64,000 bases of DNA from Micromonospora fulviviridis (lineage in GTDB: Bacteria; Actinomycetota; Actinomycetes; Mycobacteriales; Micromonosporaceae), in the NCBI RefSeq assembly GCF_014648395.1, contig NZ_BMRA01000003.1:544032-608031 (forward strand). Direction: 5' to 3'. Under the pieces are notes generated by a model. The model was not told the origin of the DNA and did no database searches. It was given only the letters and a program-made list of their open reading frames with translations. The position numbers and the translations under genes were made by a program. This document shows positions 25,529 to 33,623 of this stretch, in pieces. Numbering within the stretch: the first letter of the stretch is position 1; every line of letters starts with the position of its first letter.

Positions 25529-26230
25529 TCAGGGCCGGGTGCCGGGGGACGTCCATCCCTGCCGGTGGAGGTTGTCGAATCCGTCGAGCAGGAGGTCGAG
25601 CGCGAATTCGAACTCGAACTCGTCGTCGCAGCCTTGGCCGACGACCGACTCGTCGTCGTGAGCGGCGGCCATTGCTATCTCGGCGATGTGGGGATACCTG
25701 CCGGCCAGTTCGCGGAACGCGGCCGCCTGAATCTCTGGGTCCTCGGGCAGCGGTGAGGCGGGAAACAGTTCCTGGGTGAACCCCCATACCCTGCTGCCGA
25801 GAGCGTGCATCACGTGGTGGGTGAGGTCGACGGAGAAGCCGCCGGCCCGGAACATGCCGACGATCGAGTTGAGGTAGTCCAGCACCACCGGCGTGGGCTT
25901 CGGGCGGGACTCGATGACGCGCGACGACCAGGGGTGGCGCAGTAGGGCGCTTCGCGCCGAAAGGATGCGCTGCCGGATCGCCGACTTCCAGTCGGCGCCG
26001 TCGGCCGGCGGGTCGATCTCGCCGACGATGACGTCGACCATCCCGTCGAGGAGTTCCTCCTTGTTGGCCACGTGCTTGTAGAGCGCCATCGGAACGACGC
26101 CCAGCTCCTGGGCGAGGTTGCGCATGCTGACGGAGTCGACGCCGCTGTGGTCGGCGAGCGCGACGGCGGCGTGCAGCACCCGGTCCCGGTTGAGGGGGCC
26201 CCGGCGTGCGCCGTCCAGCTGCTGAACCAC
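25529..26230 (-). CDS. TetR-family regulator with TetR_C_1-type ligand domain
   Basis: The helix-turn-helix is clear: LNRDRVLHAAVALADHSGVD, VSMRNLAQELGVVPMALYKH, VANKEELLDGMVDVIVGEID. The C-terminal half is of the TetR/AcrR type found with antibiotic-efflux repressors. A run of acidic and Phe residues (DDEFEFEFALDLLLDGFD) near the end is unusual. It is divergent from the DUF2306 gene, and the intergenic region holds two identical 15-bp palindromes, so it most likely represses that gene and itself. Confidence 0.92.
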   Translation of the reverse strand: MVQQLDGARRGPLNRDRVLHAAVALADHSGVDSVSMRNLAQELGVVPMALYKHVANKEELLDGMVDVIVGEIDPPADGADWKSAIRQRILSARSALLRHPWSSRVIESRPKPTPVVLDYLNSIVGMFRAGGFSVDLTHHVMHALGSRVWGFTQELFPASPLPEDPEIQAAAFRELAGRYPHIAEIAMAAAHDDESVVGQGCDDEFEFEFALDLLLDGFDNLHRQGWTSPGTRP

Positions 26231-26274
26231 CCGTCGCCTTCCCTCTTGATGCGGTCGCCACGCCCTAGCGCCCC

Positions 26275-26303
26275 TTGACGGTGTACGCCGTACACCCTAC
26301 TCT
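26275..26303 (+). promoter_or_regulatory. Probable promoter of the DUF2306 gene with operator in the spacer
   Basis: TTGACG (26275-26280) and TACTCT (26298-26303) are 17 bp apart and resemble -35 and -10 hexamers. The spacer is filled almost entirely by the first 15-bp palindrome, so a bound TetR protein would exclude RNA polymerase. Confidence 0.55.
26281..26295. promoter_or_regulatory. TetR operator 1
   Basis: GTGTACGCCGTACAC has perfect 7-bp arms around a central C. It is identical to operator 2 located 32 bp further on. Confidence 0.8.
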
Positions 26304-26312
26304 CGCCACAAG

Positions 26313-26327
26313 GTGTACGCCGTACAC
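26313..26327. promoter_or_regulatory. TetR operator 2
   Basis: A second exact GTGTACGCCGTACAC, three helical turns from operator 1, downstream of the probable -10 box. It is well placed to stop transcription start or elongation and to bind a second dimer. Confidence 0.8.
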
Positions 26328-26388
26328 CTCCGCCGCAAGTGGCGAAGTGGTCGGCTCGACGGATGACCAGAAGATGAAGGGACGTGCC

Positions 26389-27075
26389 ATGACCCCCTCG
26401 GCCAAGCGAGAGTGGCTGGTACCCGCCGGCCTGATCATGCTCAGCGCAGTACCCGTGATCGCCGGCGCCGCCCGCACCGCCGAACTCACCGCCGGAGCGA
26501 CGGTCACCCCGGACAACGCCCGATTCTTCGCCTCGCCCGTGCCCGTGCTCGTGCACATCGTGGGCGCCAGCCTCTACTGCCTCCTGGGGGCGTTCCAATT
26601 CGCCCCGGGCTTCCGCCGCCGCCGGCCCGGCTGGCACCGCCTCGCCGGACGGTTGCTGATTCCCTGCGGGCTCGCCGCCGCCCTGTCGGGCCTGTGGATG
26701 ACGCTGTTCTATCCCCGCCCGCCGATCGACCACGTGCTGGTGACTCCCATGCGGCTCGTCTTCGGCACGGCCATGCTCTGCTGCATCGTCCTCGGCCTCG
26801 CCGCCATCCGGCGTCGCGACATCGCCCGCCACCGCGCTTGGATGGCCCGCGGCTACGCCATTGGGCTTGGCGCGGGCACCCAGGTCCTGACCCACCTGCC
26901 CTGGATGCTGCTGGCCGGCCAGCCGGACGGGATCGGCCGGGCGCTGCTGATGCTCGCCGGCTGGGTGATCAACCTGGCCGTCGTCGAATGGGCGCTGCGC
27001 AGGCAGCCGACCAAGCCAACCCAAAGCATCCAGCGCCGTGCCGACGTGCCCGCCGGCGTTCTTGCCAGCCAGTGA
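26389..27075 (+). CDS. DUF2306 family membrane protein
   Basis: The 228-residue protein has about six hydrophobic segments. HIVGASLYCLLGAFQFAPGF and RRRPGWHRLAGRLLIPCGLA hold the conserved His of this family (HxxxG and WHRxxGR), as do RHRAWMARGYAIGLGAGTQV and VINLAVVEW. DUF2306 proteins are predicted membrane redox or heme proteins. ATG 26389 has AAGGGA upstream. It is controlled by the divergent TetR regulator judging from the twin operators. Confidence 0.85.
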   Translation: MTPSAKREWLVPAGLIMLSAVPVIAGAARTAELTAGATVTPDNARFFASPVPVLVHIVGASLYCLLGAFQFAPGFRRRRPGWHRLAGRLLIPCGLAAALSGLWMTLFYPRPPIDHVLVTPMRLVFGTAMLCCIVLGLAAIRRRDIARHRAWMARGYAIGLGAGTQVLTHLPWMLLAGQPDGIGRALLMLAGWVINLAVVEWALRRQPTKPTQSIQRRADVPAGVLASQ

Positions 27076-27092
27076 CGGGGATGCGGACGCAG

Positions 27093-27620
27093 CTATCTCT
27101 CGACGGCGGTCACGTCAGCCGCCTCGTCTCCGAAGAACACCCGGACCGCCGTGAGCACCTCCTGCGCGTCGTTGGCCATGGCCGTCCGCGCCTGGACGAG
27201 CAGTACCTCGGGTTCGGCCTGCCGCTGCCGGTCGAGGTGGGCCAGCAACTGGTCGATGTCCGGCACTCGCCGTTCGCCGGTCAGCGCGCGGGCGGGTGGC
27301 CGGAGGTCCATGAGGTGGCAGAGCAGTCGCAGCGGCCGGTGCCCGTACACCCGGGTGCCGCTGGGCAGCGCGGGCAGGCCGTAGGTGAGCAGCCGCGTCA
27401 CGGCGCCGTCGAGCAGCGGAGTCGCCCAGTGGGCGTTGTCGAACAGGCTGTTTGAGGTGGCCTGCGGCAGGCCGAGGCCGGCCACCACCTGGTCGACCTG
27501 GTCTGCCGCCGCCCCGGCGACGACGAACACGTGGGGCGAGATGCGGCTGCGGCGGAAGACCTCCGACCACACGCGGCCCGGCTTTGAAGCTGTCACCGGG
27601 GCACTATGCGAGGCGCTCAC
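27093..27620 (-). CDS. Hypothetical protein, downstream partner of 27604-28122
   Basis: GTG 27620 lies inside the end of the upstream gene (17-bp overlap) and has AGGAGGG before it, so I start there; longer frames are shadow sequence. The 175-residue soluble protein reads VWSEVFRRSRISPHVFVVAG, DNAHWATPLLDGAVTRLLTY and PDIDQLLAHLDRQRQAEPEV. No family was recognised. The overlap says it works with the 172-residue protein upstream. It is the last gene of the minus-strand run that opens the defence island. Confidence 0.65.
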   Translation of the reverse strand: MSASHSAPVTASKPGRVWSEVFRRSRISPHVFVVAGAAADQVDQVVAGLGLPQATSNSLFDNAHWATPLLDGAVTRLLTYGLPALPSGTRVYGHRPLRLLCHLMDLRPPARALTGERRVPDIDQLLAHLDRQRQAEPEVLLVQARTAMANDAQEVLTAVRVFFGDEAADVTAVER

Positions 27621-28122
27621 GCGAGGGTCCCTCCTGGTCGTTGCGCTGACGACCCACGTCGAGCAGTCGGCCGAGGACTGCGCGGGTCCGGCCGGTTGCG
27701 GTGGCGAGGGCACCGAGCGGGTCGGCATGCCGGCGGCCGGCGAGGTCCTCGTAGACCGCGAGCAGGTCGGCCTCGAACCCGTCCGCGGTCGCACCGCGGG
27801 CCTGGGCCAGCTCGGCGAGCCGGCTCTCGATGTAGCGGCCCACCATCACCTGGTACGCGCCGACGCTGGGCATGTCGTGGAACTCCGCCACCATGTCGTC
27901 GACCTGTCGGCCCATCCGGTGCAGGACCGCCGACGTGATGCCGTGCCGGCGTGCCTCGGGGGTTGCCTCGTCGGCGATGCGGATGACGACCTCGTCTGGT
28001 CCGTTGATCTCGTCCGATCCGGTTTCACTGTGCCAGCGGGCCGTGACGACGAAGCCGTCGTCTCGCCGGGACAGTTCGAGGGACCGGTCGGGCACGGCGT
28101 GGAGGCGCTTCTTCTGGGACAT
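27604..28122 (-). CDS. Hypothetical protein in the ATPase/RNase H cluster
   Basis: The 172-residue protein starts MSQKKRLHAVPDRSLELSRR and has an N-terminal beta-rich part (DDGFVVTARWHSETGSDEIN, DEVVIRIADEATPEARRHGI), then a helical C-terminal half rich in Ala, Arg and Glu. No motif was recognised. Its gene lies 87 bp behind the DUF4190 gene on the same strand and overlaps the next gene by 17 bp. Confidence 0.65.
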   Translation of the reverse strand: MSQKKRLHAVPDRSLELSRRDDGFVVTARWHSETGSDEINGPDEVVIRIADEATPEARRHGITSAVLHRMGRQVDDMVAEFHDMPSVGAYQVMVGRYIESRLAELAQARGATADGFEADLLAVYEDLAGRRHADPLGALATATGRTRAVLGRLLDVGRQRNDQEGPSRERLA

Positions 28123-28209
28123 GCATTCCTGTCTTTCCGGCAGCCTTGTGGGCGCCTGTTTCCGAAGCCGCGGTGGCGGCCGCGTGTCACACCTGTTGTT
28201 CCGCCCGGT

Positions 28210-28650
28210 TCAGGGCGTCGGGGTGGCGGCGCTCAGGACGCTGCCGAAGAACACCATGACGGTGAAGAGGATCATCGGGCCGACGAAGACGTAGCCCAGG
28301 ACGAGGCCGGCGACCGCCATGCCGTGTCCCGACCGCATGCCGTCGCGGGTCTCCCGCAGGGCCAGGTGGCCGAGGATGACAGCGAGGACGCAGGGCAGGC
28401 CGAACAGGCACCAGCCGCCGAGCACGCCGAGGATCCCGAGCACCAGCGACGCCGTCGCCATGCCCGACGTCAGGATGGGCTGGACGGTGAGCCGCTGCAT
28501 GCCCGTCGGATAGCCGCCACCCTGGTAGGGCATGGCCGCCAGCGGCGCGTACGCGCCGATGGGCGTGGACACCGGGGGATAGGGCCCCAGGACGGCGGGC
28601 AGCGGCGGCTGCGGGCGGGTGGGGTCGAGGCCGGGCTGCGGGTAGCTCAT
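28210..28650 (-). CDS. DUF4190 membrane protein with Pro-rich N-terminus
   Basis: Residues 1-55 are rich in Pro, Tyr and Gly (MSYPQPGLDPTRPQPPLPAV) and probably cytoplasmic. Two long hydrophobic segments follow (SGMATASLVLGILGVLGGWC, MAVAGLVLGYVFVGPMILFT) flanking an LALRETRDGMRSGHG loop, which is the DUF4190 arrangement. The ATG overlaps the stop of the small helical gene upstream by 4 bp (ATGA), so a membrane protein is translated together with the ATPase genes. In defence systems, such a coupled membrane protein can be the effector; here that is inference. Confidence 0.78.
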   Translation of the reverse strand: MSYPQPGLDPTRPQPPLPAVLGPYPPVSTPIGAYAPLAAMPYQGGGYPTGMQRLTVQPILTSGMATASLVLGILGVLGGWCLFGLPCVLAVILGHLALRETRDGMRSGHGMAVAGLVLGYVFVGPMILFTVMVFFGSVLSAATPTP

Positions 28651-29051
28651 CGGTGCGAATCCGTTCTTCCGTCGAGGTGGGTGAGCAGAGCGCTCACCTC
28701 GGTGTGCAGGCGACGCAGCTCGGCGGCCGTGGGCGCGAGTTCGTAGCAGTGGTGGTGGGCGGCGGCGGACAGGGCCGCCCACGCGAAGGCGACCCGCCGG
28801 GCCACGGCGGGGCCGGGCCCGAACCGGCCGCGCAGCATCAGCTGCTTCGCCCGGCCCTGCCGGCACGCGGCGACCACCGGGCGGGTGCGCCGCCAGTAGG
28901 CGTCGATGCCGCCTTCGAGGGCGAGCCGGATCAGGCAGGCGCACGCCCGCGGCCACCAGCCGGCGGTGACCGCGGCCGTGCCGAGCGGTCCGGCGCCGCG
29001 CAGCATCTGGTCGGCCGCCGCCAGGCAGCGCCGGGGCGTCGGCGCGGTCAC
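28647..29051 (-). CDS. Small helical protein coupled to the SMC-like ATPase
   Basis: The 134-residue protein starts at GTG 29051, overlapping the ATPase stop by 4 bp (GTGA), and ends overlapping the DUF4190 start. It is basic and wholly helical by composition: PRRCLAAADQMLRGAGPLGT, RRVAFAWAALSAAAHHHCYE, TAAELRRLHTEVSALLTHLD. There is no signal peptide. No family was recognised. Position between an SMC-type ATPase and a membrane protein suggests an adaptor or regulator. Confidence 0.75.
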   Translation of the reverse strand: MTAPTPRRCLAAADQMLRGAGPLGTAAVTAGWWPRACACLIRLALEGGIDAYWRRTRPVVAACRQGRAKQLMLRGRFGPGPAVARRVAFAWAALSAAAHHHCYELAPTAAELRRLHTEVSALLTHLDGRTDSHR

Positions 29052-31537
29052 GACCGCACCTCGGCGCCGTCGCGGGGCGCGGGCACGGCAGCCGGGGGCG
29101 GTTGCAACACCGCCGCCAGGTGCCGGACGTCGGAGACCAGCTCGGGCAGGTCGAACAGGTACGCCCCGTGCACGCCCTCCTTGCACGCCTTGTACGCGCC
29201 CACCGCCCGCGACCCGTGCCGGCGACTGAGATACCCGAGTACGTCACCGCCCCGGCCTGCGTCGTCGAACATCGCCAGGGCGACGGTGGTGGTGAGCCTG
29301 CGGGACGCGGCCACGACGGCCGCCTCGATGTCGTCGTGCGGCACACCGCGGGCCACCCGCCGCCGCCACACGATCCGGTGGCAGGCCGCCTCGATCGCCG
29401 AGCGGCACAGCTCCGCCACCACCGGCCCGCGCACCTCGGACGCGATCTCCTCGGTGCGGGCCAGCGCGTACGCGTCGTCGAGGTAGCGGGTCACCGGGTC
29501 GGAGCCGGGCCGCAGGGTCACCACCGACCGCTCCGCGCGGGTCACCTCCACGATCCGGGACCGTCCGAGGTCGAGGCGGGCGAGGGCGTCGGGCAGCCGG
29601 GTGTCGTGGGTGAAGACCACCACCTGCCGCTGCTCGGCCAGTTCGGCGAGCACCCGGGCCAGCCCGTCCACCTTGGCCGGGTCCATGCTCTGCACCGGGT
29701 CGTCGACCACGATGAACCGGAACGGGCTCTCCGGCGCGCAGCCGCGCGGCAGGAACGTCGCCAACCCGAGGGCGTGCATCTCGCCCTGGCTCATCACCCC
29801 GAGGGCGGTGCCGTTGTCCGCGCCGTCCACGCTGACCGGGATCACCACCCGCCGCCGGGTGTTCATGCCCGCCAGGGTCATGGCGCCCAGCTCGACGTTG
29901 CTCTCCTGCCGCAGCTGCGCCCAGATCCGCTGCGAGTGCTCCGCGAAGGGCGCCACCCGCTGGTTGCGCAGCTCCGCCCCGGTCGCCTTCAGCCACGCCC
30001 GCGCCGCCTTCAACCGCGCGAGCGTGCGTTCCCGCTGCGGCAGCGTCGCGGCCGACGCGATCCAGGCCCGCAGTTCGCCGGCCACCGCCTGCCAGCCGGT
30101 GTCGCGCAGGCGGAGCAGACCCTTCGCGTACGCCTGCGCGGTCTCCGCCGCCGCGAGCACCGCCGGGTACCGGGCGGTCAGGTGGCCGGCCAGCTCCTCC
30201 GGCCCGCCCGGTGTCAGCCGCAGCGCCGTCACCGCCGCGTGCAGGTCGTCGACCGGCACCCCGTCGGCGGCGCCGGTCGGCACGTCCAGGTCGTCGATCA
30301 GGTAGTGCGCCCGCTGCAGCAGCGCGGTCAGCCGGGAAGCGGCGGCCTGGGCTGCCAGGGTGCGGTCGCGCAGTTCCGCCAGGGACGCGGCCGCGCTGGT
30401 CCGCCAGTCGCCGTCGAGGCGACCCGTCGCGCAGACCGGGCACGGCCCGTCGCCCTGGTCGTCGTGGTGCTCGACGGCCAGCCGGAGCAGCTCGGCGCTG
30501 CGCAGCGACGCCCGCGACCGGCCACCGTCGTGCCGGCGCGCCTGCGCGGCGGCCTCCCGCAGCTGCTCGGCGAGGCGGGTCACCTCGTCGGCGTCGGGCA
30601 GCTGCATCGCCGCCAGCCGCCGGCACAGCAGCACCGCCTCGTCGTCGGTCGGCTCGTCCGGCTCGTCGAGGATCGCGGTCAGCGCCGCCAGGTCGGCCGC
30701 GCCCCGGGTGCGCAGCAGCGCGGCGGCCCGCCGGGCCCGGTCGTCGTCGATGCCGGCGAGGGTGTCGGTCAGGGAGGCGCGCTGTGCGCGTACCTCCCTG
30801 ATGGTGGCGTCGACGGGGCGCGCGGCGGCCATGAGGCGGCGGTCGGCGTCGGCGATCGCCTCCAAGCCGAGGATCGCGGAGATCGCGTCGAAGAGCTGGC
30901 TCTGCGTGCCCGCGGTGAGCCGGCCCAGCTCGGCGGCGGTGAGGAACGGCCGGTACAGCTCCAGCGGCCGGGCCAACCCCAGCTCGGTGAGGTCCGGGTG
31001 GGTGCCGCGTGCGCTGGTCACCGCCACCTCGGCGTCGCCCAGCTCCGCCTCCGACGGCCAGGAGCGGACCACCCGGGTGGGCGTGGCGACCCCGTCGACC
31101 CGCAGCTCGACGGCGATCCGGCAGGGGTCGCCGGCGTGCAGGTTGCGCCACCCGGTGCGCCACACGCTGTTGCGGTCCGCCCAGCGCGCGCTGTCCCCGG
31201 TGAGCGCGAGTTCCACGGCCTCGGCGAAGCTGGACTTGCCGGAGCCGTTGCGACCGACCACCACGGTCAGCCCGGGACCGGGCTCGATGGCGAGGGTGCG
31301 CTCCGGGCCGACGCCGCGGAACCCGGCGACGGTGACCGACGAGAGCCAGATCCGCTCCCGCGGCTCGTCCGCCGCGGTGCGCTGCGGCTCCAGCGCGGTC
31401 GGCGCGCCGGCGAGCGCCGCGGCCAGGTCGTCCTCGGAACTCAGCGCGGCGAGGACCACCTCGGCGGTGTCATCGGGTACGCGGTCGGCGGCGAGCCGGT
31501 CGAAGATCAGCTCGACCAGGGGTTCGGTGTGGTTCAT
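29048..31537 (-). CDS. SMC/Rad50-like AAA ATPase with CxxC hook
   Basis: The 829-residue protein has Walker A GRNGSGKS at about 95-102, preceded by VTVAGFRGVGPERTLAIEPG as in RecF/RecN/Rad50 proteins. A long helical middle is interrupted by CPVC near residue 365 that resembles a Rad50 zinc hook (one CxxC per monomer). Walker B is FIVVDDPVQSMDP at about 607, followed by VVVFTHDTRLP. The C-terminal 200 residues are an extra helical domain. ATG 31537 follows GGAGG by seven bases. It is probably a DNA-end or DNA-structure sensor. It resembles ATPases of Lamassu-type defence in layout, but homology cannot be proved here. Confidence 0.85.
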   Translation of the reverse strand: MNHTEPLVELIFDRLAADRVPDDTAEVVLAALSSEDDLAAALAGAPTALEPQRTAADEPRERIWLSSVTVAGFRGVGPERTLAIEPGPGLTVVVGRNGSGKSSFAEAVELALTGDSARWADRNSVWRTGWRNLHAGDPCRIAVELRVDGVATPTRVVRSWPSEAELGDAEVAVTSARGTHPDLTELGLARPLELYRPFLTAAELGRLTAGTQSQLFDAISAILGLEAIADADRRLMAAARPVDATIREVRAQRASLTDTLAGIDDDRARRAAALLRTRGAADLAALTAILDEPDEPTDDEAVLLCRRLAAMQLPDADEVTRLAEQLREAAAQARRHDGGRSRASLRSAELLRLAVEHHDDQGDGPCPVCATGRLDGDWRTSAAASLAELRDRTLAAQAAASRLTALLQRAHYLIDDLDVPTGAADGVPVDDLHAAVTALRLTPGGPEELAGHLTARYPAVLAAAETAQAYAKGLLRLRDTGWQAVAGELRAWIASAATLPQRERTLARLKAARAWLKATGAELRNQRVAPFAEHSQRIWAQLRQESNVELGAMTLAGMNTRRRVVIPVSVDGADNGTALGVMSQGEMHALGLATFLPRGCAPESPFRFIVVDDPVQSMDPAKVDGLARVLAELAEQRQVVVFTHDTRLPDALARLDLGRSRIVEVTRAERSVVTLRPGSDPVTRYLDDAYALARTEEIASEVRGPVVAELCRSAIEAACHRIVWRRRVARGVPHDDIEAAVVAASRRLTTTVALAMFDDAGRGGDVLGYLSRRHGSRAVGAYKACKEGVHGAYLFDLPELVSDVRHLAAVLQPPPAAVPAPRDGAEVRS

Positions 31538-31648
31538 CAGGCGACCTCCACTGAGGCGGGTGGGGGAGTGCGTGCCGCGCCGACGCAACGGCTCGACCCC
31601 GGTGGTGGTACGGCGACGCTCGGTGACTCTCTACTTGTGGATCGCTGG

Positions 31649-32509
31649 TCAGGCGGCGAGCGCAACGTGCCATTCGCGCAGAAACGCCTCAACCAGGGCG
31701 TGCGCCCGGGCCTGCACGTCGAACGACTCGTCGACCCGGCGGCGCGCCATGTGCGCCAGACTGTCGGCGGCCTCGTTCAGGGCGTGATGGGCGTGTGCCT
31801 TGACGTGCGCGAACGTCAGATCCGGGCGAGCGCCGACCAGGTCGGCGAGCCGGACCAGGGTGGGCTTCATCCCGTTGTGCCGGGGCCGCAGGTCGTAGCC
31901 GGCGGGCATCGCACCGGACTCGCCGGCCTGCCAGCGGTGCAGGTAGTTCAGCGCCGGCAGGCTGTCCACGAGCACCGTCACCCTGGCCGGCGGCGTGTCG
32001 TAGGCGGTGAGCAGGAACTCGACCGCCCGCAGTTCGCTGACCAGCACCCGCGAGCTGCCGGTCGGGTCGACGCGACCAGGACGCCGGCTGCGCAGGCCAT
32101 AGCGGCCGTCGCTCGCGACGTACCCGATGCCGCCGGCGCGGCCCTTCCAGCTGGCGTCGGTCGCGGCGATGAGCGGCGCGGGTGTGCCCGCCCAGCGGCG
32201 GACCTGGCCCCGGCTCGGGTCATGTGCGGCTCCGATGGCGCCGGCCGGCTCGGGCACCAGCCCGGCGAACAGGTCGGCGCGGCAGGCGAGCTGGTGCCGG
32301 GCGGCGAGCTGCTCGGCGGTGTCGAGCAGCTGCACCGCCGAGCCGAACTCGTCGTAGTGGGCGGCGGTCAGCGCCAGCCGGACCGCGTCGCCGACGGCCT
32401 GGCAGGCTTCGCAGCGCCTCGGCTTGACGTAGGTGCGCAGAGCGTGGGCGCGGTCGTGCAGGGGAGCGGGGAGCAGGTCCAGGGCGCGGTGGAACTCATC
32501 GGGACGCAC
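31649..32509 (-). CDS. RNase H-fold protein with N-terminal extension
   Basis: Residues from about 112 show an RNase HI domain: IAATDAS (Asp118), VSELRAVEFLL (Glu159), TVLVDSLPALNYL (Asp182) and HVKAHAHHALNEAADSLAHM (Asp249 with the upstream His). The catalytic DEDD set is complete. The first 110 residues are a helical extension with a CxxC (RRCEAC, 33-36) of unknown role. The gene is first in the minus-strand run, 111 bp before the SMC-like ATPase. It could cut RNA in RNA/DNA hybrids such as phage replication intermediates. Confidence 0.85.
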   Translation of the reverse strand: MRPDEFHRALDLLPAPLHDRAHALRTYVKPRRCEACQAVGDAVRLALTAAHYDEFGSAVQLLDTAEQLAARHQLACRADLFAGLVPEPAGAIGAAHDPSRGQVRRWAGTPAPLIAATDASWKGRAGGIGYVASDGRYGLRSRRPGRVDPTGSSRVLVSELRAVEFLLTAYDTPPARVTVLVDSLPALNYLHRWQAGESGAMPAGYDLRPRHNGMKPTLVRLADLVGARPDLTFAHVKAHAHHALNEAADSLAHMARRRVDESFDVQARAHALVEAFLREWHVALAA

Positions 32510-32612
32510 GACGCCTCCTGACGTCTGTAGCCAGCGAAGGGTGGGTGGGCCTGGCGTTCCGGCGGCGGCCGGTAAGCCTCGGCGGTGCTGTGAGGCTGAT
32601 GTCGCCGACGAA

Positions 32613-33542
32613 TCAGGCGGGGGTGATGGTCCAGTAGCCGTCAGCGGTGATCTGGACGAGGGCGGGCGCCGACAGCGGGCGGACGCCGGAGTAGGCGCCG
32701 ATCTCGTTCACCAGCAGGCCGCCTTCGCCGGTCTCCAGCGAGTAGGCGTGGACGACGAAGTTGGAGTCGCCACGCCTATGGGTGATCTTGGCGGCGGCAG
32801 CGTCGCCACCCAGCACGACCACGTCGTCGCCCTTGCCCGCGGCCTTCCCCGTCGGCGCCTTCGTGGCCAGCTGATCGACGGTGCCGATCGTCAGCGTCCA
32901 GGATCCGGACGCCTCGATCTCGAACTGGGTGGTGAGCGAGTCGTCTTCGAGGTTGATCCAGTGCTTGCCGCTGTACGAGCCGATCTCGTTGACCAGCAGG
33001 CCGTCTCCGTCGCTCTTCAGCACCGTGTTGCTGGTGCACTTGCAGGTGAACTTCACGACGGACAGCTCGGACAGCTCGCGGATTCGCACCACATCGTCAC
33101 CGCGACCCTTGATCACCTTCGGCTTCGGGGTGGGCGGCGCGGTGGTGGGTGCCGGTTCCGTCGTGGCAGGGGCGGCCGAGGTGGGCGCGGCGGTCGTCGG
33201 GGCGGCCGTCGTAGGCGCAGCGGTGGTGGGCGCGGCGCTGCTCGGGCTGGCCGACGCGGCCGCGGACTTCGGGTCCGGGTTGTCGGCTCCGTTGAACACA
33301 CCGATCAGCGTGCCCCCGCAGCAGAGGACAACGACCAGGGCGATGCCGCCGACAATCCAGGCGCGAGCGTTGGAGCGCCGGCCCGGCGCGGTAGGCACGG
33401 GCGGCCCGGCGAGCGTGCCGTCCTGGAACTGGGCAGCGGGCGGGGGCACGGCGGCACCGGGCGGGAACGGCGCCGCCTGCGGCGGTACGCCGGCCTGCTG
33501 GGTGGACTGGTCAGGCGGCATCGGGCTGGTCGGGTCCGTCAT
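32613..33542 (-). CDS. Membrane-anchored protein with two repeated extracytoplasmic domains
   Basis: A Pro-rich cytoplasmic N-terminus (about 55 residues) is followed by one membrane helix (ARAWIVGGIALVVVLCCGGT), then a low-complexity linker of repeated APTTAAPTTA units. Two similar domains of about 75 residues follow: domain 1 from GRGDDVVRIREL to WTLTI and domain 2 from GKGDDVVVLGG to YWTITP, sharing GLLVNEIGSYSG and GLLVNEIGAYSG. The layout is that of a surface binding protein tethered to the membrane. No enzyme motif was seen. Confidence 0.8.
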   Translation of the reverse strand: MTDPTSPMPPDQSTQQAGVPPQAAPFPPGAAVPPPAAQFQDGTLAGPPVPTAPGRRSNARAWIVGGIALVVVLCCGGTLIGVFNGADNPDPKSAAASASPSSAAPTTAAPTTAAPTTAAPTSAAPATTEPAPTTAPPTPKPKVIKGRGDDVVRIRELSELSVVKFTCKCTSNTVLKSDGDGLLVNEIGSYSGKHWINLEDDSLTTQFEIEASGSWTLTIGTVDQLATKAPTGKAAGKGDDVVVLGGDAAAAKITHRRGDSNFVVHAYSLETGEGGLLVNEIGAYSGVRPLSAPALVQITADGYWTITPA

Positions 33543-33623
33543 GGCGGTTTCCTCTGCAGGTGGGCTTCAGTGGCGGGGGAAGGGTGGGCGGGCGGTGGCG
33601 CCCGCCCACGATCGAGTCGTAAG

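Noticed and set aside
29102..32521. Very long plus-strand open frame opposite the ATPase and RNase H genes
   Set aside because: It is the antisense shadow of high-GC genes; its His/Arg/Gly/Val composition is typical of such shadows and the minus-strand genes have clear motifs.
33113..33301. Tandem APTTAAPTTA coding repeats as a possible CRISPR or other array
   Set aside because: They are a low-complexity Pro/Thr linker in a membrane-anchored protein, with no spacers.
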